Translations under genes and position numbers: made by a program | From: Polaromonas sp. AER18D-145 | GTDB lineage: Bacteria; Pseudomonadota; Gammaproteobacteria; Burkholderiales; Burkholderiaceae_C | Length of the DNA: 64,000 nucleotides | Direction: 5' to 3' | NCBI RefSeq assembly: GCF_002379095.1 | Contig: NZ_NBZV01000005.1 | Coordinates: forward strand, 62,001 to 126,000 | In this document: positions 54,732 through 64,000 of the stretch, piece after piece | How the letters are laid out: each line of letters begins with the position of its first letter | Position numbering within the stretch: position 1 is the first letter of the stretch | Notes under the pieces: generated by a model | Databases searched by the model: none | The model's input: the letters and a program-made list of their open reading frames with translations, nothing else | Told to the model about the DNA's origin: nothing

Positions 54732-55229
54732 ATGAATACACGATGGAAACCCAGTGTCACGGTCGCCGCCATCATCGAGCGCGAGGGCCGGTTTTTGCTG
54801 GTGGAGGAACACACGCAGGATGGCCTGCGCCTGAACAATCCGGCCGGCCACCTGGACCCGGGCGAAAGCCCGATCCAGGGTTGCGCCCGGGAAACGCTGG
54901 AGGAGACCGCATTTCACTTCACGCCGCAGTCGCTGGTGGGTATCTATATGTCGCGCTTCGAAAAACCGGTGCCTGGCCAGGACATCCCGCTGGACATCAC
55001 CTACCTGCGTTTTGCCTTTTGCGGCACGCTGGGCGAGGAAATGGTCGGGCAGGCGCTGGACGAAGGCATTGTGCGCACCCTGTGGCTGACCCCTGAGGAG
55101 ATCAGGGCTTGCACTCACTTGCACCGGAGCCCCCTGTTGCTGACCTGCATGGAAGACTACCTGGCAGGCAAGCGTTACCCGGTGGACCTGCTGACCACCG
55201 ACCCCAGCGTCTACGACGCCAGGCCCTGA
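54732..55229 (+). CDS. nudJ: Nudix hydrolase, NudJ-like phosphatase
   Basis: 165 residues. Nudix box GHLDPGESPIQGCARETLEETAF (residues 39-61, given here as overlapping pieces GHLDPGESPIQG and CARETLEETAF) keeps the R-E-x-x-E-E core, but the usual Gly near the end is Ala60. It resembles E. coli NudJ, and as in E. coli it lies directly before mnmA, 38 nt away. NudJ removes phosphate from nucleotides and from hydroxymethylpyrimidine pyrophosphate. The ATG at 54732 gives MNTRWKPSVTVAAI; a longer upstream frame is not like the family. Confidence 0.88.
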   Translation: MNTRWKPSVTVAAIIEREGRFLLVEEHTQDGLRLNNPAGHLDPGESPIQGCARETLEETAFHFTPQSLVGIYMSRFEKPVPGQDIPLDITYLRFAFCGTLGEEMVGQALDEGIVRTLWLTPEEIRACTHLHRSPLLLTCMEDYLAGKRYPVDLLTTDPSVYDARP

Positions 55230-55267
55230 GCCGCTCGCCCCATCGCGTCACCACCTAAAATGCTGCA

Positions 55268-56419
55268 ATGCACAAGCAACGTATCGTTGTCGGTTTGAGC
55301 GGCGGCGTGGACTCCGCGGTGACGGCGCACCTGCTCAAACAACAGGGCCATGAAGTCATCGGCATCTTCATGAAGAACTGGGAAGATGACGACGACAGCG
55401 AGTTCTGCTCGTCCAACATCGACTTTGTCGACGCCGCGGCGGTGGCCGACGTGATCGGCATCGCCATCGAACATGTCAACTTTGCCGCCGACTACAAGGA
55501 CCGGGTGTTTGCCGAGTTCCTGCGCGAGTACCAGGCCGGCCGCACGCCGAATCCCGACATCCTGTGCAACGCCGAGATCAAGTTCAAGGCCTTTCTGGAC
55601 CACGCGATGCGGCTGGGCGCCGAAAAAATCGCCACCGGGCACTATGCCCGCGTTCGCAGGAACGAAGCCACCGGCCTGCACGAACTGCTCAAGGGCCTGG
55701 ACCCGTCCAAGGACCAGAGCTATTTCCTGCACCGGCTGAACCAGGCGCAGCTGTCCAAAACGCTGTTCCCGGTCGGTGAGCTGAAGAAGACCGAGGTGCG
55801 GCGCATCGCCGACGAGATCGGCCTGCCGAACGCGAAGAAAAAGGACTCGACCGGCATCTGCTTCATCGGTGAACGGCCTTTTCGCGAGTTCCTGAACCGC
55901 TACATCGCCAAGGCGCCGGGGCCAATCAGGAACGACCAGGGCCGGGTACTGGGCGAACATGTGGGCCTGAGTTTTTACACCCTGGGCCAGCGCCAAGGCC
56001 TGGGCATTGGCGGCGTGAAGGCGCGCGGCGCCGAGCTCAAGGCGGTGCAGGCGCTGGGCCAACGCGGTGTCGGCGAGCACGAGCCCTGGTTTGTGGCGCG
56101 CAAGGATATGGCGACCAACACCCTCTGGGTGGTGCAGGGTCACGACCACCCCTGGCTGTTGTCCACGCAGGTGCAGGTGCAGGACTGCAGCTGGGTCGCC
56201 GGTGCGCCACCGGCCTTGGGGGCCATGGCCGCCAAAACGCGCTACCGGCAGACCGACGCCGCCTGCACGCTGGTGACCGCTTCCGCCACACAGGCCGAAC
56301 TGCGCTTCGAGCAGCCGCAGTGGGCGGTGACGCCCGGCCAGTCGGCCGTGCTCTACCAGGGCGAGGTCTGCCTGGGCGGCGGCGTGATTGCCGCGAGCAA
56401 CACGCCGGCGCTGCCTTGA
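55268..56419 (+). CDS. mnmA: tRNA-specific 2-thiouridylase
   Basis: 383 residues. PP-loop [10 protein letters not shown] (11-20) binds ATP; catalytic cysteines are Cys100 ([11 protein letters not shown]) and Cys198 (STGICFIGE). It puts sulfur on U34 of tRNA for Lys, Glu and Gln. The C-terminal beta-barrel ([14 protein letters not shown]) is intact. It follows nudJ, as in E. coli. A 54-nt repeat begins 24 nt after its stop. Confidence 0.97.
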   Translation: MHKQRIVVGLSGGVDSAVTAHLLKQQGHEVIGIFMKNWEDDDDSEFCSSNIDFVDAAAVADVIGIAIEHVNFAADYKDRVFAEFLREYQAGRTPNPDILCNAEIKFKAFLDHAMRLGAEKIATGHYARVRRNEATGLHELLKGLDPSKDQSYFLHRLNQAQLSKTLFPVGELKKTEVRRIADEIGLPNAKKKDSTGICFIGERPFREFLNRYIAKAPGPIRNDQGRVLGEHVGLSFYTLGQRQGLGIGGVKARGAELKAVQALGQRGVGEHEPWFVARKDMATNTLWVVQGHDHPWLLSTQVQVQDCSWVAGAPPALGAMAAKTRYRQTDAACTLVTASATQAELRFEQPQWAVTPGQSAVLYQGEVCLGGGVIAASNTPALP

Positions 56420-56443
56420 GCCCGTCTTCCGATTTTTGCGGTC

Positions 56444-56497
56444 AAATCAGGGCTTAGCCCTTGATACATACGCGCTGATAGCTACTGATTTCATAGC
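56444..56497 (-). repeat. 54-nt interspersed repeat, copy 10
   Basis: On the minus strand GCTATGAAATCAGTAGCTAT then CAGCGCGTATGT, AAGGGCTAAGCCCTGATTT; exactly 54 nt. It lies between the convergent stops of mnmA and the histidine kinase gene. Confidence 0.75.
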
Positions 56498-56516
56498 ATA
56501 TCGCACAACAAACCGG

Positions 56517-58343
56517 TTACGGAATCCGTATTTCAACGGCCGTGCGGCCCGCCCGGCTTTCGATGGCGACGGCCACGCCAATCGCGCTTGCCCGCTCACG
56601 CATCGACAGCAACCCCTTGCGCGGCGCGGCGGCGGCGTCGAACCCGCGTCCGTTGTCGACGACGCGCAGGCACACGCCGGCGCCGGCCATTTCGGCCTCG
56701 ATCGCCAGCGTCGTCGCCTGCGAATGCTGCAGCACATTGGACAGCGCCTCGAACACCATGAACTGCAGCTGGCGCATGGCGTTGGCGTCCATGTGCGCGA
56801 CCGGCTCGAGGCTGCCGACCACCCACTGCAGCTCGATGTCCGACGCGGCAAAACGCGGCTCCAGCCGGTAACGCAGGTTGGCCAGCAGCGAGCTGATGTC
56901 GCCCGGCAGCAAATGCATGGCGTCGATGGACAGCTTGAGCTGGTCCAGCGTGTAACGCAGCGTCTGCAAAACGTCGTCGGTGCTGGCCTTGCCCGACTGC
57001 AGCTGCCGGATCGCGGCGCTCAGGTGCGCGCCCACGCCGTCGTGCATGTCGCGCAGGATGCGGGTGCGCTCGCTGACCCGCTCCTGCTCGCGCGCCAGTT
57101 GTTCGACCTGGCGGTAGGTCTGGCCCAGCTCGCGCTCTTTCTGCGAGATGCGGGAAGACAGGTTGTTCATCAGGTCGCGCGCCTGGGTGCTGACCTCGCG
57201 AAAACGCGTGATCACGATATAGGCCAACGCCAGCCCGAACAGCACCGACGAGTAACGCAGCAGGGTGTTGTCGGCGTAGGACGGGCTGATGCGGAAAACA
57301 AACCAGTCGCGCAGGCCCACCAGCACATTGACAAAAAGCGCCGCGGCCACCACCCGGTGTGACGGCGTGGCGTTGCGCAGCGCGCGCCAGCTGAAAAAGC
57401 CGATAAAGCAGGTGAACGTCAGTGCGTAAGCGCCGTACCAGGCGGTCAGCACATGCGGGGATGCAAACACCAGTGCCCATGCAATCAGTGGCAGGCCCAT
57501 GGCAAACAGTGTCCAGGTCATGCGGTTGAACCAGACCGCCGGCCTGAGCTCGGACCAGCCGGCCACCCGCACGCCAAAACTTCCCATGCAGGTCAGCCAG
57601 CCGCCCGTCATCATCACCGTCACCATGCCCCAGGCCGGCCAGGGCAACGGCGGGTTTTCAATCAGCACATCGCTGACGCGCACCGTCCAGAACAGCTCAG
57701 CGAGCCCGCCCAGCAGGTACATCGGGTCGCGCACAGCGCGGTAGGCCCGCGCCGGGTCGGTCTGCGTGAACCACAAGGCCAGCGCCACCATGCCGACCAT
57801 GAAGCTGAGCACCACCACCACCAGCGTTCCGGTTGCGCGCCAGTTGTAGTCGCTGCGGTAAAGCCGCCTGACCTCCTCGTCCGGCCCCATCACCGGCGCT
57901 GCCAACCCGCCGCGCCGGCCCACGTCGGTGCGGACATGGATCAACAGCCGGTTGGAGGGCCGCAGGAGATCTGTCGCGACGGGCACAAAACGTGGCACCT
58001 TGGCGTAGTCGCCCCCATTGAACTTTGTCAGGTCGCCATTTTTTTCCAGCAGATTGCCGTTGAGCCAGATTTCATAAGCGTTGCCCAGCCTGGGTATGTA
58101 GATGGCATAGGATTTGGCGCTGGTGGCCGGCGGTCCGAAGTCAATTTCAAAGGTGGCCGCGCCGGCCAGCCCGGGATGACGCCGGTCCCAGTGGTAGGGC
58201 AGCTCGACACTGGACGGCACCGGCGCCCCGCCCTGCAGCGTGACGAGGGCCCTGGCCTGGCGCAGTTCCTGCACCTCGGCCTGGGCGCTGCCCCACCCGA
58301 GCAGGGCCCACACCAGCCCACACCAGAGACTGCCGACACGCAT
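56517..58343 (-). CDS. Sensor histidine kinase with extracytoplasmic domain and seven-helix-type membrane region
   Basis: 608 residues. Signal peptide (residues 1-22, ending AQA), a periplasmic beta-rich domain (about 23-165; PYHWDRRHPGLAGAATFEI, IYIPRLGNAYEIWLNGNLL) like sugar-binding DISM domains, then about seven membrane helices (170-382), a coiled coil and a HisKA_3 domain with His434 (ILRDMHDGVGAHLSAAIRQL) and an ATPase domain (NGRGFD). The layout resembles 7TMR-DISM receptors; the signal is unknown, perhaps a carbohydrate. Its partner regulator lies 19 nt upstream on the same strand. Confidence 0.88.
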   Translation of the reverse strand: MRVGSLWCGLVWALLGWGSAQAEVQELRQARALVTLQGGAPVPSSVELPYHWDRRHPGLAGAATFEIDFGPPATSAKSYAIYIPRLGNAYEIWLNGNLLEKNGDLTKFNGGDYAKVPRFVPVATDLLRPSNRLLIHVRTDVGRRGGLAAPVMGPDEEVRRLYRSDYNWRATGTLVVVVLSFMVGMVALALWFTQTDPARAYRAVRDPMYLLGGLAELFWTVRVSDVLIENPPLPWPAWGMVTVMMTGGWLTCMGSFGVRVAGWSELRPAVWFNRMTWTLFAMGLPLIAWALVFASPHVLTAWYGAYALTFTCFIGFFSWRALRNATPSHRVVAAALFVNVLVGLRDWFVFRISPSYADNTLLRYSSVLFGLALAYIVITRFREVSTQARDLMNNLSSRISQKERELGQTYRQVEQLAREQERVSERTRILRDMHDGVGAHLSAAIRQLQSGKASTDDVLQTLRYTLDQLKLSIDAMHLLPGDISSLLANLRYRLEPRFAASDIELQWVVGSLEPVAHMDANAMRQLQFMVFEALSNVLQHSQATTLAIEAEMAGAGVCLRVVDNGRGFDAAAAPRKGLLSMRERASAIGVAVAIESRAGRTAVEIRIP

Positions 58344-58362
58344 GTCTTCAGGCCCCCACGGC

Positions 58363-59100
58363 TCAGCGCGAGCCGGTCGCCGTCGGCGGCTGCAGCAGGC
58401 CCAGCCGGGTCGCCTCGTAAACCGCCTCGCTTTTGGAGTGCACCGCAAGCTTGGTGTAGAGGTTCTTGATGTGGGACTGGACGGTATGCACGCTCACACT
58501 CTTGAGTCTTGAAATTTCCGCATAGGAAAAGCCGCGCGCGATCAGCTCCAGGACTTCCTGCTCCCGCACGGACAGCAGCGCACGGCCGGGGCCAGCGACA
58601 GCCGTCTCGCCCGGGCCGCGCACCCCTGCTCCGGCCGCCGCAGCGGCGGGCGCCTGATCGACCAGGTGCAGCGCACGGTACTTGGCCAGCACCCGGCGCG
58701 CGATCATCGGCGAGATCGGCGAGGCGCCGTCCTTCATCTCCAGAATCGTGTGCGCAATGTTGTCCGGCGTGAAATCCTTCTGGATGTAACCGAGGGCGCC
58801 GGCTTCGACGCTGGACAGCACGCTGTCTTCGTCGCCAAACATCGAAATCACCAGCGCCTCGCACGAGGGCCGCAAGCGCCCCGCCAGCCGGATCAGGTCC
58901 AGCCCGTTGCCATCGGGCAGCGCCAGGTCCGTCAGCAGGATATCGATGACCTGGTTCTTGTCCTCGATCAGCGCCCGGGCTTCCTCGAAGGTGCCCACGC
59001 CGGCGACCAGATGCAGCTGCCCACAGCCCGAGACGCTGTCCGCGAAGAAGTCCCGCGTCGGAACATCGTCCTCAACAATCAGTACGCGCCATTCGGGCAT
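58363..59100 (-). CDS. LuxR-type response regulator
   Basis: 245 residues. A receiver domain with acidic residues DD at 11-12 and the phosphorylated Asp58 (ILLTDLALPDGNG), an Ala/Gly-rich linker and a LuxR helix-turn-helix (LLSVREQEVLELIARGFSYAEISRLKSVSVHTVQSHIKNLYTKL). It pairs with the downstream kinase. The ATG at 59100 gives MPEWRVLIVEDD; an upstream ATG adds 16 residues with no support. The target is unknown; the nearest gene upstream on the same strand is the MipA-like outer membrane protein, separated by a 54-nt repeat. Confidence 0.9.
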   Translation of the reverse strand: MPEWRVLIVEDDVPTRDFFADSVSGCGQLHLVAGVGTFEEARALIEDKNQVIDILLTDLALPDGNGLDLIRLAGRLRPSCEALVISMFGDEDSVLSSVEAGALGYIQKDFTPDNIAHTILEMKDGASPISPMIARRVLAKYRALHLVDQAPAAAAAGAGVRGPGETAVAGPGRALLSVREQEVLELIARGFSYAEISRLKSVSVHTVQSHIKNLYTKLAVHSKSEAVYEATRLGLLQPPTATGSR

Positions 59101-59288
59101 GGGTGAAATCTTTGGAAGAGGCTGCACAGCAGCCGATGATAAAGGCATGACTCAGGGACAGCAGGCGTGGAACCCGCTTGCGGCATGCGCGTCAACCTCC
59201 ACTGTTAACGCTGTACGTGCCGGCGGCAATCCCCCGTTTATGGGGCTGGCCGCACATGAGCGCCGGCGCTTGTCGATGATTGAAAGGA

Positions 59289-59342
59289 AAATAGGCCTTT
59301 TGCCCTTTTCAGACGGGCGCCATTAGCTCTTTTTTTGATAGC
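59289..59342 (-). repeat. 54-nt interspersed repeat, copy 11
   Basis: On the minus strand GCTATCAAAAAAAGAGCTAA then TGGCGCCCGTCTG, AAAGGGCAAAAGGCCTATTT; 54 nt. It lies 11 nt after the stop of the outer membrane protein gene. Confidence 0.75.
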
Positions 59343-59353
59343 AAGTCTGCGCC

Positions 59354-60781
59354 CTACAGCACGGTTTCGAGGTAGGTGTAGATGTAGTTGGAGCCGCCGT
59401 TGACGTTGCCCAGCAGGCGCGAGGCGCCAAAGATCCCGGAACGGTGCGACACGCCGAAGCCGAGATAGGTGTTCTTCAGCGCGCGTGACCCCACCAGGTC
59501 GCCCAGGCTGACGTCGATGCTCGGGTCCAGGTAGTTGAGCAGCCGCGAGGTCTGGCGCCCGCGCGCTGCCTGGCTGCTGGACTCGCTGTAGGGCACACGT
59601 TGCGCGAGCGATACCCCGATGCCCAGGCCGAGTCGGGTCTTGACGCGATCGCTCCATGGAAAGCCGTAGTAATAGGCCTTCATGAAGGCGTCGAACTGCA
59701 GCCCGTTGAGCGCCAGCCCGCGGTCGACGTGCTGCAACAGGCCGACGTAACCGACGATGTCCAGCGGCCAGCCATTGAGCTGCTCGATGAAAGGCTTGCC
59801 GATCTGCACGCCTGCGATGCGTGTCGAGTTGACCTTGGCTGTCGAAGCGCAGGTCAGCGTGATGATCTTGGCCAGGTGGCAGCCGTCTTCCGTGGACTTG
59901 CCGTACAGCACCTTGACGTGGGTGGGTGAACTTTCCTCGGCCCAGTGCTGCTTGTGGGTGCCGAAATCGTAGGCGGCGCCAAAATACACGGCGGTCTGCG
60001 GCGCCTTGCGGACAATCGGGCTGCCCTTCACCTTGCTGCTCAGGTCGGTGCGCGAGACGCCGCCCAGCAGGCGCCAGCCGTCGCTCAGTGCGTAGGCTGC
60101 ATACAGCCCCAGCGTGGTGTTGATGCCGCTGCCGGCCGCGTAAGCCGGCCGCGTCCCGGTGGCTTCGCCGGGCCGCACGCCGTAGTAATAGTTGTTCAGT
60201 CTGGCATCGCGCATGGCCACCGTCAGGCTGGGGCGCAGCGTGAGCCGTCCCGAGCGCCAGTCGTGGCTGAAGCCCAGCCGCACTTCCCGGCCTCTGGAAA
60301 AGCCCGACACATCCTGCACAAACTCCGCCTGCACGGTTCCCCAGGGCTGGCGGTAGCGCCAGGACACGCCAGCGTCCAGACCGGCGCCGCGCTCGGCCAT
60401 GCCGGCCAGGCTGGCCGGTAAGCGGTCGTCGCTGAAGCCCTCGAAGCGCTGATCGAGGAACAGGTCGACCCGCTGCGCCTCGTCCTTGAAGACCTTCACC
60501 CCCACGCGGCTGGCGTGAAGAAACAGGCGCTCGCCTTCGTAAAGGTAAAGTGGCATCAGGTCATAACGCACGCCGCCGCCCACGTAGGGCGACTGCTCGG
60601 CACGCACCAGGAAGCCCAGCCCGGCACTGCCGGACCCGTCGAGCAGATCGCTGAGGGTATCGGTGTTGGCATGGGCCGCCGGTACGAGCAGGCAACCCGC
60701 CGCCAGCAGGATGGCGCCCAGCGGCTTGCACAAGGCGGTCAGGCGCAGGCCTGTTTTTTCAGGATCGGGGTGGGGGCTCAT
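59354..60781 (-). CDS. MipA/OmpV-family outer membrane protein, long form
   Basis: 475 residues. A signal peptide ends around residue 38 (VPAAHA). The first about 260 residues match the MipA/OmpV family of outer-membrane barrels (EQSPYVGGGVRYDLMPLYLYEGERLFLH, GVSRTDLSSKVKGSPIV). The remaining about 200 residues (from SPTHVKVLYGKSTEDGCHL to NYIYTYLETVL) add a second beta-rich region with two Cys in DGCHLAKIITLTC, longer than the usual about 250-residue family members. MipA proteins interact with murein enzymes or respond to antibiotics; the role of the extra part is unknown. No strong ribosome-binding site was seen. Confidence 0.8.
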   Translation of the reverse strand: MSPHPDPEKTGLRLTALCKPLGAILLAAGCLLVPAAHANTDTLSDLLDGSGSAGLGFLVRAEQSPYVGGGVRYDLMPLYLYEGERLFLHASRVGVKVFKDEAQRVDLFLDQRFEGFSDDRLPASLAGMAERGAGLDAGVSWRYRQPWGTVQAEFVQDVSGFSRGREVRLGFSHDWRSGRLTLRPSLTVAMRDARLNNYYYGVRPGEATGTRPAYAAGSGINTTLGLYAAYALSDGWRLLGGVSRTDLSSKVKGSPIVRKAPQTAVYFGAAYDFGTHKQHWAEESSPTHVKVLYGKSTEDGCHLAKIITLTCASTAKVNSTRIAGVQIGKPFIEQLNGWPLDIVGYVGLLQHVDRGLALNGLQFDAFMKAYYYGFPWSDRVKTRLGLGIGVSLAQRVPYSESSSQAARGRQTSRLLNYLDPSIDVSLGDLVGSRALKNTYLGFGVSHRSGIFGASRLLGNVNGGSNYIYTYLETVL

Positions 60782-60891
60782 CTCGGCACTTTCAGTTGGC
60801 AGGTTTTCATCCTAGCCAACAAAGCCCTGCCGAAACGGTCCGTGCCTGAAAACGGGGCCGGCGCCTACAGGGGTGCAGGGTGCCGGTTGAC

Positions 60892-60913
60892 AAAAACCGT
60901 TGCATCAACGGTT
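60892..60913 (-). terminator. Rho-independent terminator after ssb
   Basis: On the minus strand AACCGTTG-ATG-CAACGGTT (8-bp perfect stem) runs into TTTTTG. It lies 16 nt after the ssb stop. Confidence 0.8.
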
Positions 60914-60929
60914 CAGACGGGAAAGCCGG

Positions 60930-61430
60930 TCAGAACGGAATGTCGTCGTCCATGTCGTCAAAGCCGCTGGCGGCCTTGGTCGGTGCAGGCGCAGGCGCAC
61001 GGGGGGCTGGCGCCGGCGCACGCGGCGCGGCCACCGGACGGGAATACTGGCGTTCGCCGCCATCGCCGTCACCGTCACCGCCGGGCGAACCCATGCCTTC
61101 CCGGCTACCGAGCATCTGCATTTCGCTGGCGATGATGTCGGTCGCGTATTTCTCGACGCCGTCCTTGTCGGTGTACTTGCGCGTTTTCAGGCGCCCTTCA
61201 ATGTAAACCGAGCGGCCTTTCTTGAGGTACTCGCCGACGATCTCGGCCTGGCGGCCGAAAAAGCTGACGCGGTGCCATTCGGTCTCCTCGACCATCTCAC
61301 CGGCCTTGTTCTTGTACTTGCTGCTGGTGGCCAGCGCGATGTTGGCCACGGCGTCGCCGCTGGGCAGGTAACGCACTTCGGGGTCGCGGCCCAAGTTGCC
61401 GACGAGGATGACTTTGTTGACAGATGCCAT
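60930..61430 (-). CDS. ssb: Single-stranded DNA-binding protein
   Basis: 166 residues. N-terminal OB fold starts [48 protein letters not shown] is conserved; a Gly/Pro/Ala-rich linker ends in the acidic tip DDMDDDIPF that recruits partner proteins. The AGGAGA ribosome-binding site before 61430 fixes the start. It is placed between the MFS gene and a terminator, the uvrA-MFS-ssb order conserved in Betaproteobacteria. Confidence 0.97.
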   Translation of the reverse strand: MASVNKVILVGNLGRDPEVRYLPSGDAVANIALATSSKYKNKAGEMVEETEWHRVSFFGRQAEIVGEYLKKGRSVYIEGRLKTRKYTDKDGVEKYATDIIASEMQMLGSREGMGSPGGDGDGDGGERQYSRPVAAPRAPAPAPRAPAPAPTKAASGFDDMDDDIPF

Positions 61431-61449
61431 GGCATGTTCTCCTAATTTT

Positions 61450-62694
61450 TCACAGTTTAACTGGCTGGGCCGCCACCGCACCAGCCGCTTCGGAGCCGGC
61501 CGGCCCGGAAACCGGCGCGACGGCATGCCGTCCTGGCGCCTTCATCGGCCAGGCCACCAGCAGCCACAGCAGCATGAGCCCGCCGCAGGCCGCAAACAGG
61601 GCTTGTGCCCCCGCGGTTTTGGCCAGCCAGCCGCCCAGGGCGCCGCCGGCAAAAAATCCGAGCGACTGCAGTGTGTTGTAGACCCCGAGCGCCGCACCGC
61701 GGGAATGGGCCGGCGCCACCCGTGACGCCAGGCTGGGCTGGGAGGCCTCAAGCACATTGAAGCCGCAGAAAAACAGGAACAGCAAGGCGCCCAGCCAAGC
61801 CAGGCTGGGGCTGCCCTGCATCGCCACGCCCATCAGTCCGAACTGCACCAGCGTGATCAGGCCCACCGCGGCCAGGAACACGGCGCGCAGGAAGCCGCGC
61901 TTTTCCATGGGGAACAGCGTGAACCCCATCACCAGGAAGGAGGCCAGCACCGCCGGCAGGTAGACCTGCCAGTGGCTGTCCTTGTCCAGCCCGGCCTGCA
62001 CCAGCAGCGCGGGAATGGCCACCCACATGGCCAGCTGGACGGCGTGCAGCACAAACACGCCGACATCGAGGCGCAGCAAGGCCGGGTGGCTCAAGACCTC
62101 GGCAAGGCTGCCGCGCGGCCGGTTCACGTGTTGCGCCGGCTCGGGCGGCACCCACCAGATCACCACCACGATGCCGGCCAGCGCCAGCAAACCGGTGAAG
62201 GCAAACAGCCCGCCCAGGCCAACCTGCGCGGCCAGCAGCGGCGCCAGCACCAGCGACAGCGCAAACATCAGGGCAATGCTGGCGCCCACCAGCGCCATGG
62301 CCTTGGTGCGCACCTCGTCGCGCGTGGTGTCGGCCAGCAGCGCGGTGACGGCGGCCGAAATGGCGCCAGCGCCCTGCAGCGACCGCCCAATGATCAGCCA
62401 GGTCAGGTCGGGCGCCCAGGTGGCGACAAAACTGCCCAGCGCAAACACCACCAAGCCAAACACAATGACTTTCTTGCGGCCCAGCCAGTCCGAGGCCATG
62501 CCAAAGGGAATCTGCAGCAGGCCCTGGGTCAGGCCGTAAATGCCCATGGCCAGACCGACACGCGCCGGGTCGTCACCGCCCGGGTAACGCGCCGCCTCCA
62601 GCGCAAACACCGGCAGCACCAGGAAGAGCCCGAGCATGCGCAGCGCAAAAATCGAGGCCAACGACGCGCTGGCGCGCCGCTCGGTCGCGGTCAT
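61450..62694 (-). CDS. MFS transporter, YajR-like
   Basis: About 414 residues with 12 membrane segments: [23 protein letters not shown] in helix 1, then motif A ([20 protein letters not shown]) and motif B ([21 protein letters not shown]). It is a likely proton-driven exporter; the substrate is not known. Members of this group sit between ssb and uvrA in many Betaproteobacteria. The ATG at 62694 gives [12 protein letters not shown]. It is divergent from uvrA. Confidence 0.9.
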   Translation of the reverse strand: MTATERRASASLASIFALRMLGLFLVLPVFALEAARYPGGDDPARVGLAMGIYGLTQGLLQIPFGMASDWLGRKKVIVFGLVVFALGSFVATWAPDLTWLIIGRSLQGAGAISAAVTALLADTTRDEVRTKAMALVGASIALMFALSLVLAPLLAAQVGLGGLFAFTGLLALAGIVVVIWWVPPEPAQHVNRPRGSLAEVLSHPALLRLDVGVFVLHAVQLAMWVAIPALLVQAGLDKDSHWQVYLPAVLASFLVMGFTLFPMEKRGFLRAVFLAAVGLITLVQFGLMGVAMQGSPSLAWLGALLFLFFCGFNVLEASQPSLASRVAPAHSRGAALGVYNTLQSLGFFAGGALGGWLAKTAGAQALFAACGGLMLLWLLVAWPMKAPGRHAVAPVSGPAGSEAAGAVAAQPVKL

Positions 62695-63001
62695 GGGGTA
62701 GGAAGGCAGGTGGGGGCGGGCTGAGGACACAGAGGAGGGCTGGAAAATTTGAAAACCAAAAAAGGCTGGCGGGGTCATCCGCGGAAGATAAGACCTATTG
62801 TCTTTGAATTGGACCGCGTTTCATTTGCCCCTGCGCAAGCACGAACTGCGCCCACGCCGGGCGACAGGAGCCCGCCCCATAGCCCTGGAACCCCGAAAAA
62901 CACACATCGGTCTATGATGGAGGGTTTTGCGGCGCCCCTACACAGTGAACTCTCCCACCGACGGCCAATACCTCTCCCCCGCAGCCGCAGAAGGCAGGCA
63001 C
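62695..63001. other. Divergent region before uvrA
   Basis: About 300 nt containing the uvrA promoter region and either the 5' end of uvrA or its leader. TATGAT at 62913-62918 is a possible -10 element for uvrA. I do not see a LexA (SOS) box. Nothing else was recognised. Confidence 0.45.
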
Positions 63002-64000
63002 GTGGCCGAACCTGACCAGAGCCGCTATCTGGCCCAGGCCTTGGCGGCCCAGCGCATCAGCGTCCGCGGCGCGCGCACGCACAACCTCAAGAACATCGAC
63101 CTCGACATTCCGCGCAACCAGCTGGTGGTGATCACCGGGCTGAGCGGTTCGGGCAAGTCCTCGCTGGCTTTTGACACGCTGTACGCCGAGGGCCAGCGCC
63201 GTTATGTCGAAAGCCTGAGCACCTACGCGCGGCAGTTCCTGCAGCTGATGGACAAGCCCGATGTGGACATGATCGAAGGCCTGTCGCCGGCGATTTCCAT
63301 CGAGCAGAAGGCCACCTCGCACAACCCGCGCTCCACCGTGGGCACGGTGACCGAAATCCACGACTACCTGCGCCTGCTGTTTGCGCGCGCCGGCACCCCC
63401 TTCTGCCCCGAGCATGATTTGCCGCTGCAGGCGCAAAGCGTCAGCGAGATGGTCGACCATGTGCTGGCGCTGCCCGAAGACACCAAACTCATGATCCTGG
63501 CGCCGGTGGCGCGTGAACGCAAGGGTGAGTTCGTCGATGTGTTCGCCGAGATGCAGGCCCAGGGGTATGTGCGCTTTCGCGTGGACGGCACGGCGTATGA
63601 GTTTGACGAGTTGCCCAAGCTCAAGAAAGCCGAAAAACACAACATCGACGTGGTGATCGACCGGCTCAAGGTGCGGCCCGACATGCAGCAGCGTCTGGCC
63701 GAAAGTTTCGAGGCCGCGCTGCGTCTGGCCGACGGCAAGGCGCTGGCGATGGAAATGGACTCCGGCCAGGAGCACCTGTTCAGCGCCAAGTTTTCCTGCC
63801 CGGTCTGCAGCTACTCGCTCAGCGAGATGGAGCCGCGCCTGTTTTCCTTCAACTCGCCGGTGGGCGCCTGCCCGAGCTGCGACGGCCTGGGCCACAGGGA
63901 ATTTTTCGACCCGGCCCGTGTGGTGGCCTTCCCGTCGCTGAGCCTGGCCAGCGGCGCCGTCAAGGGCTGGGACAGGCGCAATGCCTATTACTTCGCCATG
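63002..64000 (+). CDS. uvrA: Excinuclease ABC subunit A, N-terminal part
   Basis: 333 codons; the gene runs past the window end. Walker [18 protein letters not shown] (about 45-61), [20 protein letters not shown], and zinc-binding CPVC...CPSC residues in [10 protein letters not shown] and [10 protein letters not shown] are typical of UvrA. It finds DNA damage with UvrB. GTG at 63002 has a GAAGG-type ribosome-binding site and gives [10 protein letters not shown]; another in-frame GTG at 62945 would add 19 residues and begins closer to the proposed promoter, so the start is uncertain. Confidence 0.95.
   Translation, partial: MAEPDQSRYLAQALAAQRISVRGARTHNLKNIDLDIPRNQLVVITGLSGSGKSSLAFDTLYAEGQRRYVESLSTYARQFLQLMDKPDVDMIEGLSPAISIEQKATSHNPRSTVGTVTEIHDYLRLLFARAGTPFCPEHDLPLQAQSVSEMVDHVLALPEDTKLMILAPVARERKGEFVDVFAEMQAQGYVRFRVDGTAYEFDELPKLKKAEKHNIDVVIDRLKVRPDMQQRLAESFEAALRLADGKALAMEMDSGQEHLFSAKFSCPVCSYSLSEMEPRLFSFNSPVGACPSCDGLGHREFFDPARVVAFPSLSLASGAVKGWDRRNAYYFAM

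Noticed and set aside
62695-63001. LexA (SOS) box before uvrA
   Set aside because: No CTGT-N8-ACAG sequence was found in the region; only a possible -10 element was seen.

Overview
The window is high-GC bacterial DNA from a chromosome that looks like a betaproteobacterium of the order Burkholderiales, most likely family Comamonadaceae (Polaromonas/Rhodoferax/Acidovorax-like). The evidence is gene order (fur divergent from bamE-dapB; hpf-ptsN-hprK; uvrA-MFS-ssb; split pntAa-pntAb-pntB), protein character, and many copies of short interspersed repeats typical of that family. This placement is inference; there is no rRNA gene to confirm it. No tRNA, rRNA, CRISPR array, prophage or transposase was seen.

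Layout. 1-5.5 kb (mostly plus): end of a DUF1275 membrane protein, a spermidine-synthase-like protein, a small frameshifted ORF, a zinc metallopeptidase (minus), a 4-OT tautomerase, an MFS drug exporter and a class II glutamine amidotransferase. 5.5-12 kb (minus): glutathione synthesis (gshB, gshA) with benE and kup between them. 12-14.2 kb (minus): proA and an FkbM methyltransferase. 14.2-33.4 kb (minus): a run of 14 closely packed genes, narK1-narK2-narGHJI, a cysteine-rich PpiC/NifM-like isomerase, a beta carbonic anhydrase, a nitronate monooxygenase-like protein, a B12-dependent class II ribonucleotide reductase carrying a LAGLIDADG intein, NnrS, a nitroreductase, a small unknown protein and a hemerythrin-like protein. 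narX-narL lie just upstream, and an FNR-type box sits before narK1. 36-45 kb: holA, an arginase on the opposite strand, then lptE-leuS-exbD-exbB-dapB-bamE, divergent from fur. 45-49.7 kb: hprK, ptsN, hpf, corA and mtnN. 49.8-56.4 kb: fadD, pntB/pntAb/pntAa, nudJ-mnmA. 56.5-64 kb: a second two-component system, a large MipA/OmpV-type outer membrane protein, ssb, an MFS transporter and the start of uvrA.

How it works together. The central block reads as one physiological programme. NarX/NarL sense nitrate, NarK1/NarK2 move nitrate and nitrite, NarGHI respires nitrate, NarJ and probably the PpiC-like protein help assembly, and NnrS and the hemerythrin-like protein fit NO/O2 stress. The B12 reductase makes deoxynucleotides without needing the oxygen used by class I enzymes. 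Most junctions overlap or are under 45 nt, so a single transcript of about 19 kb is plausible.

The most noteworthy features are the intein placed exactly before the active-site cysteine of the reductase; a repeat family of about 54 nt with eleven copies in 64 kb, two lying inside essential or biosynthetic coding sequences (leuS, proA) and one supplying the stop codon of mtnN; an arginase with a duplicated catalytic-histidine loop; and a structured leader before corA.
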